A DNA stretch of 42,422 nt from Necropsobacter massiliensis (GTDB taxonomy: Bacteria > Pseudomonadota > Gammaproteobacteria > Enterobacterales > Pasteurellaceae): NCBI RefSeq assembly GCF_000827595.2, contig NZ_LN776181.1, positions 1-42,422 on the forward strand. The letters are read 5' to 3'. Under the pieces are notes generated by a model. The model was not told the origin of the DNA, did no database searches, and saw only the letters and a program-made list of their open reading frames with translations. A program made the position numbers and the translations under genes. Shown piece after piece: positions 8,526-16,862 of this stretch. The number at the start of each line of letters is the position of its first letter. Position 1 is the first letter of the stretch.

Positions 8526-9146
8526 ATGGCAGGAATACGTGCAGTTCAAAAAGAAAAAACCCGTCGGGCATTGGTGGATGCCGCATTCAATCAACTCAGC
8601 GCCGAGAAAAGTTTCTCCAATCTAAGTCTGCGCGAGGTTGCCCGTGAAGCTGGCATCGCGCCGACTTCATTTTACCGGCATTTTCGCGATATGGATGAAC
8701 TGGGGCTGGAAATGGTGGACGAAGCCGGTCTAATGCTGCGCCAGCTCATGCGTCAGGCGCGTAAACGGATTGCCAACGGCGGCAGCGTTATCGCCATTTC
8801 TCTTGACACTTTCTTTGAGTTCATTAACAACAGCCCCAATGTTTTTCGCCTGCTGCTACGCGAAAGCTCGGGGACTTCGCAAGCATTTCGTACCGCTGCG
8901 GCACGCGAAATTAAACATTTTATCGACGAGTTGACCGAATATATCGCGCAGCGCAACAATTACCCGCCCCATATCGCCTATGTGCAGGCGGAAGGTATCG
9001 TCACGCTGGTCTTCACCGCCGGCGCAAATGCCTTGGATATAAATAAAAAAGAACGGGATGAGCTCAAAGAACGGGTGGTATTACAATTACGCATGTTGGC
9101 AAAAGGCGCCGATTACACCGCCCAAAAAGAAAAAGGAAAAATCTGA
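8526..9146 (+). CDS. fabR: TetR-family unsaturated fatty acid biosynthesis repressor FabR
   Basis: Represses fabA/fabB-type genes and so sets membrane fatty acid unsaturation. The 206-residue product has the TetR HTH at about 25-55 ([18 protein letters not shown]) and a helical ligand domain. Its start is an ATG behind AGAAGGAAA. The oxyR-fabR order and near-adjacency match E. coli oxyR-fabR (yijC). An uptake signal at 9146 overlaps the stop. Confidence 0.94.
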   Translation: MAGIRAVQKEKTRRALVDAAFNQLSAEKSFSNLSLREVAREAGIAPTSFYRHFRDMDELGLEMVDEAGLMLRQLMRQARKRIANGGSVIAISLDTFFEFINNSPNVFRLLLRESSGTSQAFRTAAAREIKHFIDELTEYIAQRNNYPPHIAYVQAEGIVTLVFTAGANALDINKKERDELKERVVLQLRMLAKGADYTAQKEKGKI

Positions 9147-9160
9147 CCGCACTTTGCACG

Positions 9161-9192
9161 GAAAAGGCGGGCTTATTACAACAAACCCGCCT
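9161..9192 (-). terminator. Terminator of fucO
   Basis: AGGCGGG (9165-9171) pairs with CCCGCCT (9186-9192), a GC-rich 7-base stem, and on the minus strand is followed by TTTCC after the last stem T. It lies about 20 bases past the fucO stop and may also stop fabR read-through. Confidence 0.7.
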
Positions 9193-9211
9193 GATTATAC
9201 TTGTTGCCGCA

Positions 9212-10363
9212 TCAGAATGCCGTTTTATATACTTCCAGAATCTCCGCCGCACTGCACTCGCGCGGATTACCGCCGGTACACACATCATTAAACGCATCCA
9301 CCGATAATGCCGGCAAATCTTCCTCTTTCACCCCAATCTGCGACAGTTTTTGCGGAATACCGACATCTATCGCCAACTGCTTCACCGCCGCCACCGCGGC
9401 ATTACGATATTGCTCCGGACTCATACGATCAACCTCAGGTACGCCCATCACTCGTGCGATTTCGCGATATTTCTCGCCGGTGTAATCTTTATTAAACGCC
9501 ATCACATAAGGCAGCAATACGGCATTTGCAATACCGTGTGGTGTATCATAATAAGCGGACAGCGGATGCGCCATACTGTGTACCACGCCCAGCCCGACAT
9601 TAGAAAAGCCCATGCCCGCCATATATTGCCCCAGCGCCATATCCTCGCGCCCTTTCGGCTCATTTGCCACTGCCGCACGCAACGAACGGGAAATTAATTC
9701 TATCGCCTTCAAATGCAGCGTATCGGTTAACTCCCACGCAGCTTTCGTAATATATCCTTCAATGGCATGAGTTAACGCATCCATACCGGTTGCCGCAGTC
9801 AACCCTTTCGGCATACTGGACATCATCTCGGGATCGACAATCGCAACCACCGGAATATCGTGCACATCAACGCATACAAATTTGCGTTTTTTCGCTTCAT
9901 CGGTAATCACATAGTTAATGGTGACTTCCGCCGCCGTTCCCGCTGTCGTCGCCACGGCAATAATCGGCACACTTTTATATTTCGTCGGTGCCACGCCTTC
10001 TAGCGACAACACGTCGGCAAACTGCGGGTTATTAATAATAATCCCGATGGCCTTGGCACTGTCAATCGGCGATCCGCCGCCGATAGCAATTAAATAATCC
10101 GCGCCAATCTGTTTAAAACGTTCAACGCCGCGCTTGACCACCGCCACACTCGGATTGGCTTTCACTTCATCAAATACTTCATAAGCCAATCCCGCGTCAT
10201 CTAAAAGTGCGGTCACTTTTTTCGCGACATTGAATTTCACCAAATCTTTATCAGTAACCACTAAGGCTTTTTTAAATCCGCGCGCTTGCGCTTCCACCAC
10301 CACATTTTCCACTGCACCTTTTCCGTGGTAGCTGGTTTCATTCAAAATCATTCTGTTTGCCAT
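9212..10363 (-). CDS. fucO: Lactaldehyde reductase (iron-dependent alcohol dehydrogenase) FucO
   Basis: Group III iron-dependent, NAD-linked dehydrogenase that reduces L-lactaldehyde to 1,2-propanediol in anaerobic fucose or rhamnose breakdown. It has the cofactor motif GGGSPIDSAK and the metal-ligand motifs GMDALTHAIEGY and HSMAHPLSAYYDTPHG. The best start is the ATG at 10363 (MANRMILNE, as in E. coli FucO) behind a perfect GGAGGAGT site; an upstream ATG at 10381 would add six residues. It is downstream of fucU. No fucose aldolase lies nearby to supply lactaldehyde, so another aldehyde, such as acetaldehyde from DeoC, may be the real substrate here (inference). Confidence 0.93.
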   Translation of the reverse strand: MANRMILNETSYHGKGAVENVVVEAQARGFKKALVVTDKDLVKFNVAKKVTALLDDAGLAYEVFDEVKANPSVAVVKRGVERFKQIGADYLIAIGGGSPIDSAKAIGIIINNPQFADVLSLEGVAPTKYKSVPIIAVATTAGTAAEVTINYVITDEAKKRKFVCVDVHDIPVVAIVDPEMMSSMPKGLTAATGMDALTHAIEGYITKAAWELTDTLHLKAIELISRSLRAAVANEPKGREDMALGQYMAGMGFSNVGLGVVHSMAHPLSAYYDTPHGIANAVLLPYVMAFNKDYTGEKYREIARVMGVPEVDRMSPEQYRNAAVAAVKQLAIDVGIPQKLSQIGVKEEDLPALSVDAFNDVCTGGNPRECSAAEILEVYKTAF

Positions 10364-10419
10364 TGTACTCCTCCGTATCAATATTAATCATGTTCTGGAA
10401 TGTGATTCGCACCGTTGCG

Positions 10420-10857
10420 TTATTCTGCAAACGGCGTTACGCCTTTTTTAATGATAATATTGCCATATTTCGCCGTTTCGCCGGTAATCACAACAGCATA
10501 GGCTTGCTGCGCGCGTTCGTAAAACATAAAACGGTCAATCCGCTCCAAATTAGGTACATTTCCGACCGCACTTTTAATCGCCGCCAGATAGCGCGCCTCC
10601 ACATCCGGATCGAGCGAATCACCGGCAACCGGCTGCATCATCACCAACGGTGCGCCGACATAGCTGTCGAACTCAAATAACGGCGCAATGGCTTTCAGCA
10701 AAATATCCACCGCGACCCCATCGGCTCGAATCACTGTAGAATGCAAACGATGTGCTGGAAAATGAGCATCAGACAGCACCAACTCATCACCATGCCCCAT
10801 TTCGGCCAGCACTTTTAACAATTGCGGCGAAATCGCCGGATGAATACCTTTTAACAT
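10420..10857 (-). CDS. fucU: L-fucose mutarotase FucU (RbsD/FucU family)
   Basis: Cytoplasmic enzyme that interconverts sugar anomers; the family also includes the ribose pyranase RbsD. The 145-residue protein has the family motifs GHGDE with H22 and SDAHFPAH around 29-36, and the C-terminal [10 protein letters not shown]. It sits between fucR and fucO with a CRP-like site about 105 bases upstream of its ATG. Fucose isomerase (fucI) and kinase (fucK), which normally accompany it, are absent from the window. Confidence 0.94.
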   Translation of the reverse strand: MLKGIHPAISPQLLKVLAEMGHGDELVLSDAHFPAHRLHSTVIRADGVAVDILLKAIAPLFEFDSYVGAPLVMMQPVAGDSLDPDVEARYLAAIKSAVGNVPNLERIDRFMFYERAQQAYAVVITGETAKYGNIIIKKGVTPFAE

Positions 10858-10961
10858 AACAACTCCTTATTTCATTTGCCTGATAACCAATTCATTTGCC
10901 TAGGGTTATTTTTTCACAAAAAAACAGCGAGAATAGCATTTTTGCTAATTTAGCTTCTTTT

Positions 10962-10977
10962 CGTGAGAGAGATCACA
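10962..10977. promoter_or_regulatory. CRP-like binding site upstream of fucU
   Basis: CGTGAGAGAGATCACA fits the CRP consensus TGTGA-N6-TCACA with one mismatch. It is in the 201-base gap between fucR and fucU. A possible -10 (TATTCT on the minus strand, 10930-10935) lies downstream. This predicts cAMP-CRP activation of fucU-fucO from a promoter of its own. Confidence 0.65.
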
Positions 10978-11058
10978 AGAAAAAAGACTATGACAGTGAC
11001 AAAAATGCCCGTTTTATGCAATAAAACAACAAAACAGGCAATTCAAACAGGCGATTAA

Positions 11059-11811
11059 TTATTTGATGGAAATAAGAACATCGTGATTTTTACAATAATT
11101 CTGCAATTCCTCGGTAGTTTCACGTTCTGTAAACAAAATATCAATCTGCGACAAATCAGCCAATTTAATTAAATGTTTACGTTCAAACTTAGAGCTGTCC
11201 AGCAATAAAAATTTCTGCCCGGACGCATCCATCATCTTACGCTTAACCGACGCATTCAATTCATTGGATTCCCAAATAGAACCACTGCTGTCGATGCCCG
11301 TGCAGGAAAACAGGCAAATATCAATATGCAATCGTTGCAACAACTGCTCGGACAGCGGCCCGTAAAAGGCGTCATATTTACTTGAATAAACACCGCCAGT
11401 AGCAATTGTGGTAACATTGGGTTTATTGACTAATGCAGCAATATTATGCATCGAATTAGTAACGATTGTGCAGGGAATATCGGGAATAAGCTGGGTAAAA
11501 TGCCAACTAGTAGAACTGGCGTCCAAACCGATAACTGCCCCCTCAAACACATATTCCGCCGCGCGCGTTGCAATAGCACGTTTAGCATCATAATTGGCAC
11601 GCTGACGCACCTGAAAAGAACTCCCGACATCTTTTGACTGGCAACTCACCGCACCACCGTGCACTCGGTAAACCAATCCCCGTTCTTCCAATCCGTTTAA
11701 ATCCCGCCGAATGGTTTCCACCGACACCTCAAACCGCCGCGCCAGTTCATCCACTTTCACCTTACCCGACGTATTTACAACATGTAAAATCAAATCTGCT
11801 CTGGTTTGCAT
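11059..11811 (-). CDS. fucR: L-fucose operon regulator FucR (DeoR family)
   Basis: DeoR-family regulator, in E. coli the activator of the fucose regulon responding to fuculose-1-phosphate. The 250-residue protein has the N-terminal HTH with RRFEVSVETIRRDLN (about 25-39) and a sugar-phosphate sensor domain. It shares with E. coli FucR the segments LDASST (about 96-101) and FSCTGIDSSGSIWESN, which point to FucR rather than other DeoR proteins. The ATG is at 11811. If fuculose-1-phosphate is its ligand, the effector could not be made from genes in this window. Confidence 0.85.
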   Translation of the reverse strand: MQTRADLILHVVNTSGKVKVDELARRFEVSVETIRRDLNGLEERGLVYRVHGGAVSCQSKDVGSSFQVRQRANYDAKRAIATRAAEYVFEGAVIGLDASSTSWHFTQLIPDIPCTIVTNSMHNIAALVNKPNVTTIATGGVYSSKYDAFYGPLSEQLLQRLHIDICLFSCTGIDSSGSIWESNELNASVKRKMMDASGQKFLLLDSSKFERKHLIKLADLSQIDILFTERETTEELQNYCKNHDVLISIK

Positions 11812-11887
11812 CTTTACTCCCCAAAACGGTCAAAACAGTCAGATAAAAATTATATGCCTTATTGTAGCGTAAAGCAAAATGGTAGTA

Positions 11888-12640
11888 TTAATACAATATC
11901 GTTTGCCCATCATTTCTAAACTCATCCGGCAACGGCTGATCCGACACCACCAAATCAAATTGTTTCAGCTCGCCGATATATGCTTGTCGCACTTTATGCA
12001 GCTTAGAGTGGTCGAACACCAAAATCGCCTGCTGTGTTTTCGCCATAGCATGAGTTTTAATGCGCGCTTCATCAAAATTAAAGCAGGTTACGCCTTGTCT
12101 GGCATCCACGCCGGCGGCGGAAATAAAGGCTTTACCGGTACAAACCGACTCCAGCTCGGCGGACAAACGCACTGGCGCAAAACAGGAATTATGGCGCGTA
12201 TAATGCCCGCCACACAAAATCACCTCACAATTCGGCTTATCCTGTAACGCCATAAACACATTCAGTGAATAGCAAAGTGCGGTGAATTTTATCCCGTTAT
12301 CTATTTGCGAAGCGATGAACGGAATGGTGGAGCCGCAATCGAAAAAAACCACATCGCCTTCCTGCACCAGCGGAGCCGCCAGTGAGCCAATGTGCATTTT
12401 GGGCGCGATATTGCGGGTTTGCTGTTCGGCGATAAAATACCGTTTATCGGTATTCTGGCTGGGATTGGCGACAATATACCCGCCCAACAGCACCACCGGA
12501 CCCGTATTATGAGTTAAATCGCGTCGGATGGTCATTTCCGACACATTCAGAATTTCCGCTGCGTCACGCAGATGAATTTTATCCATTTGTTTCAGCAAAA
12601 ACGCCAGTTTCTGTACGCGCGGGCTGAGTGTGTTATCCAT
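11888..12640 (-). CDS. deoR: DeoR-family repressor of deoxyribose genes (DeoR/DeoQ)
   Basis: Repressor probably sensing deoxyribose-5-phosphate. The 250-residue protein has the HTH with ILNVSEMTIRRDL (about 30-42), followed by VVLLGGYIV and a sensor domain with FFDCGST, SAAGV and FDHSKLHKVR. These match E. coli DeoR segment by segment. Salmonella also has a paralogue, DeoQ, that controls deoKPX; I cannot tell the two apart without alignment. It follows deoC by 21 bases and faces away from deoKPX. A Hin uptake signal lies inside (12275). Confidence 0.88.
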   Translation of the reverse strand: MDNTLSPRVQKLAFLLKQMDKIHLRDAAEILNVSEMTIRRDLTHNTGPVVLLGGYIVANPSQNTDKRYFIAEQQTRNIAPKMHIGSLAAPLVQEGDVVFFDCGSTIPFIASQIDNGIKFTALCYSLNVFMALQDKPNCEVILCGGHYTRHNSCFAPVRLSAELESVCTGKAFISAAGVDARQGVTCFNFDEARIKTHAMAKTQQAILVFDHSKLHKVRQAYIGELKQFDLVVSDQPLPDEFRNDGQTILY

Positions 12641-12661
12641 ACGGGTAAACCCTTGAATTGA

Positions 12662-13333
12662 TTAATATTGGCTGTCAGTATCGCCTAATCCATGGATAAT
12701 CGCAATCCCTGCGCTGGCGCCGATGCGGGTAGCGCCGGCTTTAATCATCGCCAGCGCGGTTTGGGTATCGCGGATACCGCCGGAGGCTTTAACGCCAATA
12801 TCACCAACGGTTTGTTTCATCAACGCGACATCTTCAACCGTCGCACCACCCTTATTGAAGCCGGTGGAGGTCTTGACGAACGCTACATTTAACCCTTTGC
12901 AGATTTCGCAGGCTTGCACGATTTCCGCCTTGGTTAGCAAACAGGTTTCCAAAATCACTTTTAACGGCGTGCCAGCACAGGCGTTCAGCACCGCTTGAAT
13001 ATCTTCTTTAACTGCCTGCCACTGATTGGATTTTATCAATCCTACATTAATCACCATGTCAATTTCATTCGCCCCGGCGTGAATTGCCTCTTTCGCTTCA
13101 AAGGCTTTGACAGAACTCAAATTCGCGCCCAGCGGAAAACCGACCACTGTGCAGATTTTCACATTCGTATTAGCAAGCTGGCGTTTTGCCAACGGAATAT
13201 AAGCCGAATTAATACACACCGAGAAAAAACCGTGCTCAATGGCTTCATTACAGAGCCGAATAATGTCCTGCTGTGTTTTTTCAGCGGTAAGTGCGGTGTG
13301 ATCGATGTATTTTGCAATGTCATGTGCGTGCAT
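12662..13333 (-). CDS. deoC: Deoxyribose-phosphate aldolase
   Basis: Class I aldolase that cleaves 2-deoxy-D-ribose 5-phosphate to glyceraldehyde 3-phosphate and acetaldehyde. The 223-residue protein carries the Schiff-base lysine K154 in FVKTSTGF, the second active-site lysine K182 in GVKASGGI and aspartate D92 in NEIDMVIN. It is divergent from deoK across a 167-base regulatory gap and is followed by the repressor gene. An uptake signal lies near its N-terminal end (13289). Confidence 0.97.
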   Translation of the reverse strand: MHAHDIAKYIDHTALTAEKTQQDIIRLCNEAIEHGFFSVCINSAYIPLAKRQLANTNVKICTVVGFPLGANLSSVKAFEAKEAIHAGANEIDMVINVGLIKSNQWQAVKEDIQAVLNACAGTPLKVILETCLLTKAEIVQACEICKGLNVAFVKTSTGFNKGGATVEDVALMKQTVGDIGVKASGGIRDTQTALAMIKAGATRIGASAGIAIIHGLGDTDSQY

Positions 13334-13414
13334 GTTGATAACCTCTTGTTAGGGTGGAAAAGAAAATAAGCTCTTTTTTATCATACCGGAAAAAAAGATA
13401 AAAACTGTGATCGA

Positions 13415-13430
13415 TGTAACTTTTTTCACA
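13415..13430. promoter_or_regulatory. CRP-like site in the deoC-deoK divergent region
   Basis: TGTAACTTTTTTCACA matches TGTGA-N6-TCACA with one mismatch. A second TGTGA half-site lies at 13406-13410. For deoK, a possible -35 TAGACT (13443-13448) and -10 TATAAA (13467-13472) with an 18-base spacer would place the site about 56 bases upstream of the start of transcription. I see no good DeoR palindrome. Confidence 0.55.
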
Positions 13431-13500
13431 TTTTATTTATTATAGACTTTAAAGCAAATATTTTGTTATAAAAAAAACATCAACAACTAAGGAGAACATC

Positions 13501-14424
13501 ATGGATATTGCCGTTATCGGTTCAAATATGGTCGACCTCATCACCTACATTGAGACGATGCCTAAAATGGGTGAAACCATTGAAGCGCCAAGTTTTCACA
13601 TGGGATGCGGAGGAAAAGGCGCAAATCAAGCGATCGCCGCCGCTAAATTGGGCGCTTCGGTTATGATGCTGACAAAAGTCGGTGACGATATATTTGCAGA
13701 AAATACTATCCGAAATTTCCAGCACTTCGGGGTAAATACAGACTATGTAGACACAGTACCAGCAGTATCCAGCGGTGTAGCACCTATATTTGTCGACAAA
13801 TCCTCACAAAACAGAATACTCATCATTAAAGGCGCTAATGCTCATCTCAAACCAAATGACATAGATCGTGCGCAAACCCGCTTAAAAGAATGCAAACTTA
13901 TTATTCTGCAATTGGAAATCCCTTTAGAGACAGTTTACTATGCCATTGATTTCGCTAATGCGCACCAAATTCCCGTTATTTTGAACCCTGCGCCGGCAAG
14001 TAAAAATCTTGATCTCAATTATGCCTGCAAATGCGATTTCTTTATGCCAAACGAAACCGAACTTGAAATTCTAACCGGATTACCCGTAGACACAATGGAT
14101 CAGATTCAAATCGCGGCTAATACATTACTAGAAAAAGGGCTAAAAAATCTTATCGTCACATTGGGCAGTAAAGGTTCTGTGTGGCTGCATGACAACAATA
14201 CAACATATATTGAACCGTACAAAGTAAATGCAATAGATACAAGTGGCGCCGGCGATGCCTTTATCGGTTGCTTCGCACATTATTACATCACCACAGGAGA
14301 CATTCCGCGGTCAATGCAAATGGCTTCCTTATTCGCCGCTTATAGCGTCACGGGACAAGGCACGCAATCATCTTATCCAAACAAAGAGCAATTCGAGCAA
14401 TTTATACAAACTTCTATCAAATAA
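13501..14424 (+). CDS. deoK: Deoxyribokinase DeoK (PfkB family)
   Basis: Phosphorylates 2-deoxy-D-ribose to the 5-phosphate, the substrate of DeoC. The 307-residue PfkB-family kinase has the sugar-binding GGKGAN motif (37-42) and the anion-hole motif DTSGAGD (246-252) with catalytic base D252. Its N-terminus GSNMVDLIT and much of its length resemble Salmonella DeoK more than ribokinase; methionine at position 10, where ribokinases have asparagine, fits deoxyribose preference as I recall it. AAGGAGA precedes the ATG. deoP follows after 11 bases. It has no uptake signal. Confidence 0.9.
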   Translation: MDIAVIGSNMVDLITYIETMPKMGETIEAPSFHMGCGGKGANQAIAAAKLGASVMMLTKVGDDIFAENTIRNFQHFGVNTDYVDTVPAVSSGVAPIFVDKSSQNRILIIKGANAHLKPNDIDRAQTRLKECKLIILQLEIPLETVYYAIDFANAHQIPVILNPAPASKNLDLNYACKCDFFMPNETELEILTGLPVDTMDQIQIAANTLLEKGLKNLIVTLGSKGSVWLHDNNTTYIEPYKVNAIDTSGAGDAFIGCFAHYYITTGDIPRSMQMASLFAAYSVTGQGTQSSYPNKEQFEQFIQTSIK

Positions 14425-14435
14425 GGAGCGCCTCT

Positions 14436-15725
14436 ATGAAAAACATACAACAAATGCCAGATGGCTATCTCAATAGAACACCGCTTTTTCAGTTTATTTT
14501 ACTATCCTGCTTATTTCCATTATGGGGAGCGGCTGCGAGCTTAAATGATATTTTAATCACACAATTTAAAAGTGTATTTACACTCAGCGATTTTGCTAGT
14601 GCCCTTGTGCAAAGTGCATTCTATGGCGGATACTTCTTAATTGCTATACCTGCTTCTTTGGTAATCAAAAAAACTAGCTATAAGATAGCGATTCTAATCG
14701 GTCTAACATTATATATTGTCGGTTGTTCGATGTTCTATCCGGCATCTCATATGGCAACTTATACTATGTTCCTAGCCGCTATTTTTTCAATTGCTATCGG
14801 CCTCAGTTTTCTAGAAACTGCCGCCAATACCTATAGTTCAATGATCGGCCATAAAGATTACGCCACATTGCGCTTAAACATCAGCCAGACCTTCTATCCT
14901 GTCGGTGCTATCGCCGGTATCTTACTGGGTAAATATCTCATTTTTCAGGAAGGCGCCAGCCTGCATGAACAAATGGCAAACATGACTCCCGAACAAATAC
15001 ATAACTTTAAACTTGCGATGCTGGAACACACATTACAGCCTTACAAATATTTAATCTTCATTTTAATTGCCGTAACCGTCTTATTTTTAATCACTCAATT
15101 TCCAAAATGCAAAATCATAAATGCGGATAATCCTCAGACCCAAGTGAAGTTTACCGATACCTTAAAATATCTAGCTCAAAATACGGCATTTAAAAAAGGT
15201 ATTATCGCTCAGTTTTTGTATGTCGGCATGCAAGTTGCAGTATGGTCTTTTACTATTCGCCTAGCATTAAACTTGAGCGATATGAACGAACGCGGTGCAT
15301 CGAATTTTATGGTATACAGCTTTATCGGCTTTTTCATTGGTAAATTCGTCGCAAACTTCCTGATGACAAAATTTAAATCCGATATGGTATTGATGTGGTA
15401 TTCCGTTTTAGGTGTCGTCACCTTGGGATATACCGCGCTCGTGCATGATTTCTCTGCCGTTTATGCGGCAATTTTCGCCAGTGTATTATTCGGTCCTTGC
15501 TGGGCAACGATTTATGCATCAGTTCTAGGAACCGTCGAGCAGGAACACCGTGAGGTCGCCGGTGCTGTCGTAGTAATGTCGATTATCGGTGCTGCCGTCG
15601 TTCCGGCAATTCACGGTTACGTATCGGATAGTTTAGGATCGTTACAACTTGCCTTTATCGTGCCACTATTTTGTTTTGCCTACGTAGGCTACTACTTCTT
15701 CGATAAAATCAGAAATAGCAAATAA
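14436..15725 (+). CDS. deoP: Deoxyribose permease DeoP (FucP-type MFS transporter)
   Basis: Major facilitator sugar:proton symporter of the FucP family, inner membrane, about 12 hydrophobic segments over 429 residues. The first segments show the FucP-family pattern FPLWGAAASLNDILITQFK. Position between deoK and deoX identifies deoxyribose as likely substrate and DeoP as the best name. Sequence alone would also allow fucose or another sugar, which matters because fuc genes lie nearby. RBS AAGGAG precedes the ATG. Confidence 0.85.
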   Translation: MKNIQQMPDGYLNRTPLFQFILLSCLFPLWGAAASLNDILITQFKSVFTLSDFASALVQSAFYGGYFLIAIPASLVIKKTSYKIAILIGLTLYIVGCSMFYPASHMATYTMFLAAIFSIAIGLSFLETAANTYSSMIGHKDYATLRLNISQTFYPVGAIAGILLGKYLIFQEGASLHEQMANMTPEQIHNFKLAMLEHTLQPYKYLIFILIAVTVLFLITQFPKCKIINADNPQTQVKFTDTLKYLAQNTAFKKGIIAQFLYVGMQVAVWSFTIRLALNLSDMNERGASNFMVYSFIGFFIGKFVANFLMTKFKSDMVLMWYSVLGVVTLGYTALVHDFSAVYAAIFASVLFGPCWATIYASVLGTVEQEHREVAGAVVVMSIIGAAVVPAIHGYVSDSLGSLQLAFIVPLFCFAYVGYYFFDKIRNSK

Positions 15726-15734
15726 GGAGACAAC

Positions 15735-16748
15735 ATGAAAAGCTATATTTATTTATACAAAGCGCTGTTTTCCGCTAACGAACAGCTGATTTTCCAAAAT
15801 GAAAAAATAAGTGCGGTCGGTTTTAAATATAATTCGGGAATTGAAGCCGTTAGATTAATCAACAGTAAAGGCTTTATTACGGTTCTTCCGTTTTATGGAC
15901 AAATCATTTGGGAAGCCAAATTCAACAACCATGATCTTAAAATGAAAAACATGTTCAACGAACCAAAACCGGGAACAACTATTATTGATACGTACGGGTG
16001 CTTTGCTTTTCATTCTGGGTTACTCTGCAACGGTTGTCCGAGTCCAGAGGATAATCATCCATTACACGGAGAGATGCCTTGTGCGGCAATGGATCAGGCA
16101 TGGCTGGTTATTGACGATGAATCGGTAGGGGTAGGCGGACAATTTGAATATGTAAAAGGTTTCGGTGATCATTATTCGGCAAAACCGGAAGTAGTACTAC
16201 ATGCTGACAGTAGTCTATTTGACATAAAAATGCAGGTTACCAATCTGGCGAGTGTCGAAATGCCGTTACAGTATATGTGCCACATGAACTACTGTTACGA
16301 ACACGGCGCTACATTTAGCCAAAACATTCCCGATCAGCTCATTGAATTGCGTAACACTATTCCGGCACATGTAAAACCGACCCCGAAATGGTTAAACTTC
16401 AATGAGCAAATCAAGCAAGGCAAGTACCAACTAACCGCGCTAGATAACGATCTCATGTATAATCCAGAAATCGTATTTTTCATGGATAATCTGCGCCAAT
16501 ATCAACAAAACTTAGAATTTCGCATGTATTCGCCGCAAGGGCATACCTATCTGACCAAATTCTCTTCTCAAGATTTTAACTATGCGACCAGATGGATTTT
16601 ATACAACGAAGATCAACAAGTCGGCGCTTTCGTTTTACCAGCGACTTGCCGCCCGGAAGGTTATTTAGCGGCTAAAAAAAATGGCTCACTTATTATGATG
16701 CAACCACATGAAACCAGAATCTTTTCTGTCACTACTGGTATAGAATAA
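15735..16748 (+). CDS. deoX: DeoX, DUF4432/aldose-epimerase-like protein
   Basis: A 337-residue cytoplasmic protein, last in deoKPX. It looks like the DUF4432 branch of the galactose mutarotase superfamily: a beta-rich chain with PLHGEMPCA around 115-125, a conserved YMCHMNYCYEHGA near 180-195 and a late GYLAAKKNG segment. Salmonella deoKPX ends in an equivalent gene of unestablished function. A role as mutarotase for 2-deoxyribose is likely but unproven. It contains a full extended uptake signal (15809). A strong terminator follows. Confidence 0.75.
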   Translation: MKSYIYLYKALFSANEQLIFQNEKISAVGFKYNSGIEAVRLINSKGFITVLPFYGQIIWEAKFNNHDLKMKNMFNEPKPGTTIIDTYGCFAFHSGLLCNGCPSPEDNHPLHGEMPCAAMDQAWLVIDDESVGVGGQFEYVKGFGDHYSAKPEVVLHADSSLFDIKMQVTNLASVEMPLQYMCHMNYCYEHGATFSQNIPDQLIELRNTIPAHVKPTPKWLNFNEQIKQGKYQLTALDNDLMYNPEIVFFMDNLRQYQQNLEFRMYSPQGHTYLTKFSSQDFNYATRWILYNEDQQVGAFVLPATCRPEGYLAAKKNGSLIMMQPHETRIFSVTTGIE

Positions 16749-16764
16749 TTTTTCACCACTCATC

Positions 16765-16796
16765 TCCTCGGGATTTTGCCGCCCCGGGGATTTTTT
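16765..16796 (+). terminator. Terminator of deoKPX
   Basis: TCCTCGGG (16765-16772) pairs with CCCGGGGA (16783-16790), including one G-T pair, around a 10-base loop, and is followed by TTTTTT. It lies 17 bases past the deoX stop. Confidence 0.85.
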
Positions 16797-16862
16797 ATTA
16801 CCTTTCCCGGGTAAAATCCTTTAAAATAACCTTACTATCGACACTCAACAGAGGGCAACATT

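Noticed and set aside
9058-9291. Small ORFs around the fabR-fucO junction on both strands
   Set aside because: They overlap fabR, the fucO terminator and fucO in other frames; these look like shadows.
13501-15725. No uptake signals in deoK and deoP as a sign of recent transfer
   Set aside because: Similar or longer gaps occur in ordinary genes (447-3776, 5668-9146, 33274-36203), and deoX, deoR, deoC, fucU and fucO all contain signals. Lower GC in deoKP is suggestive only.
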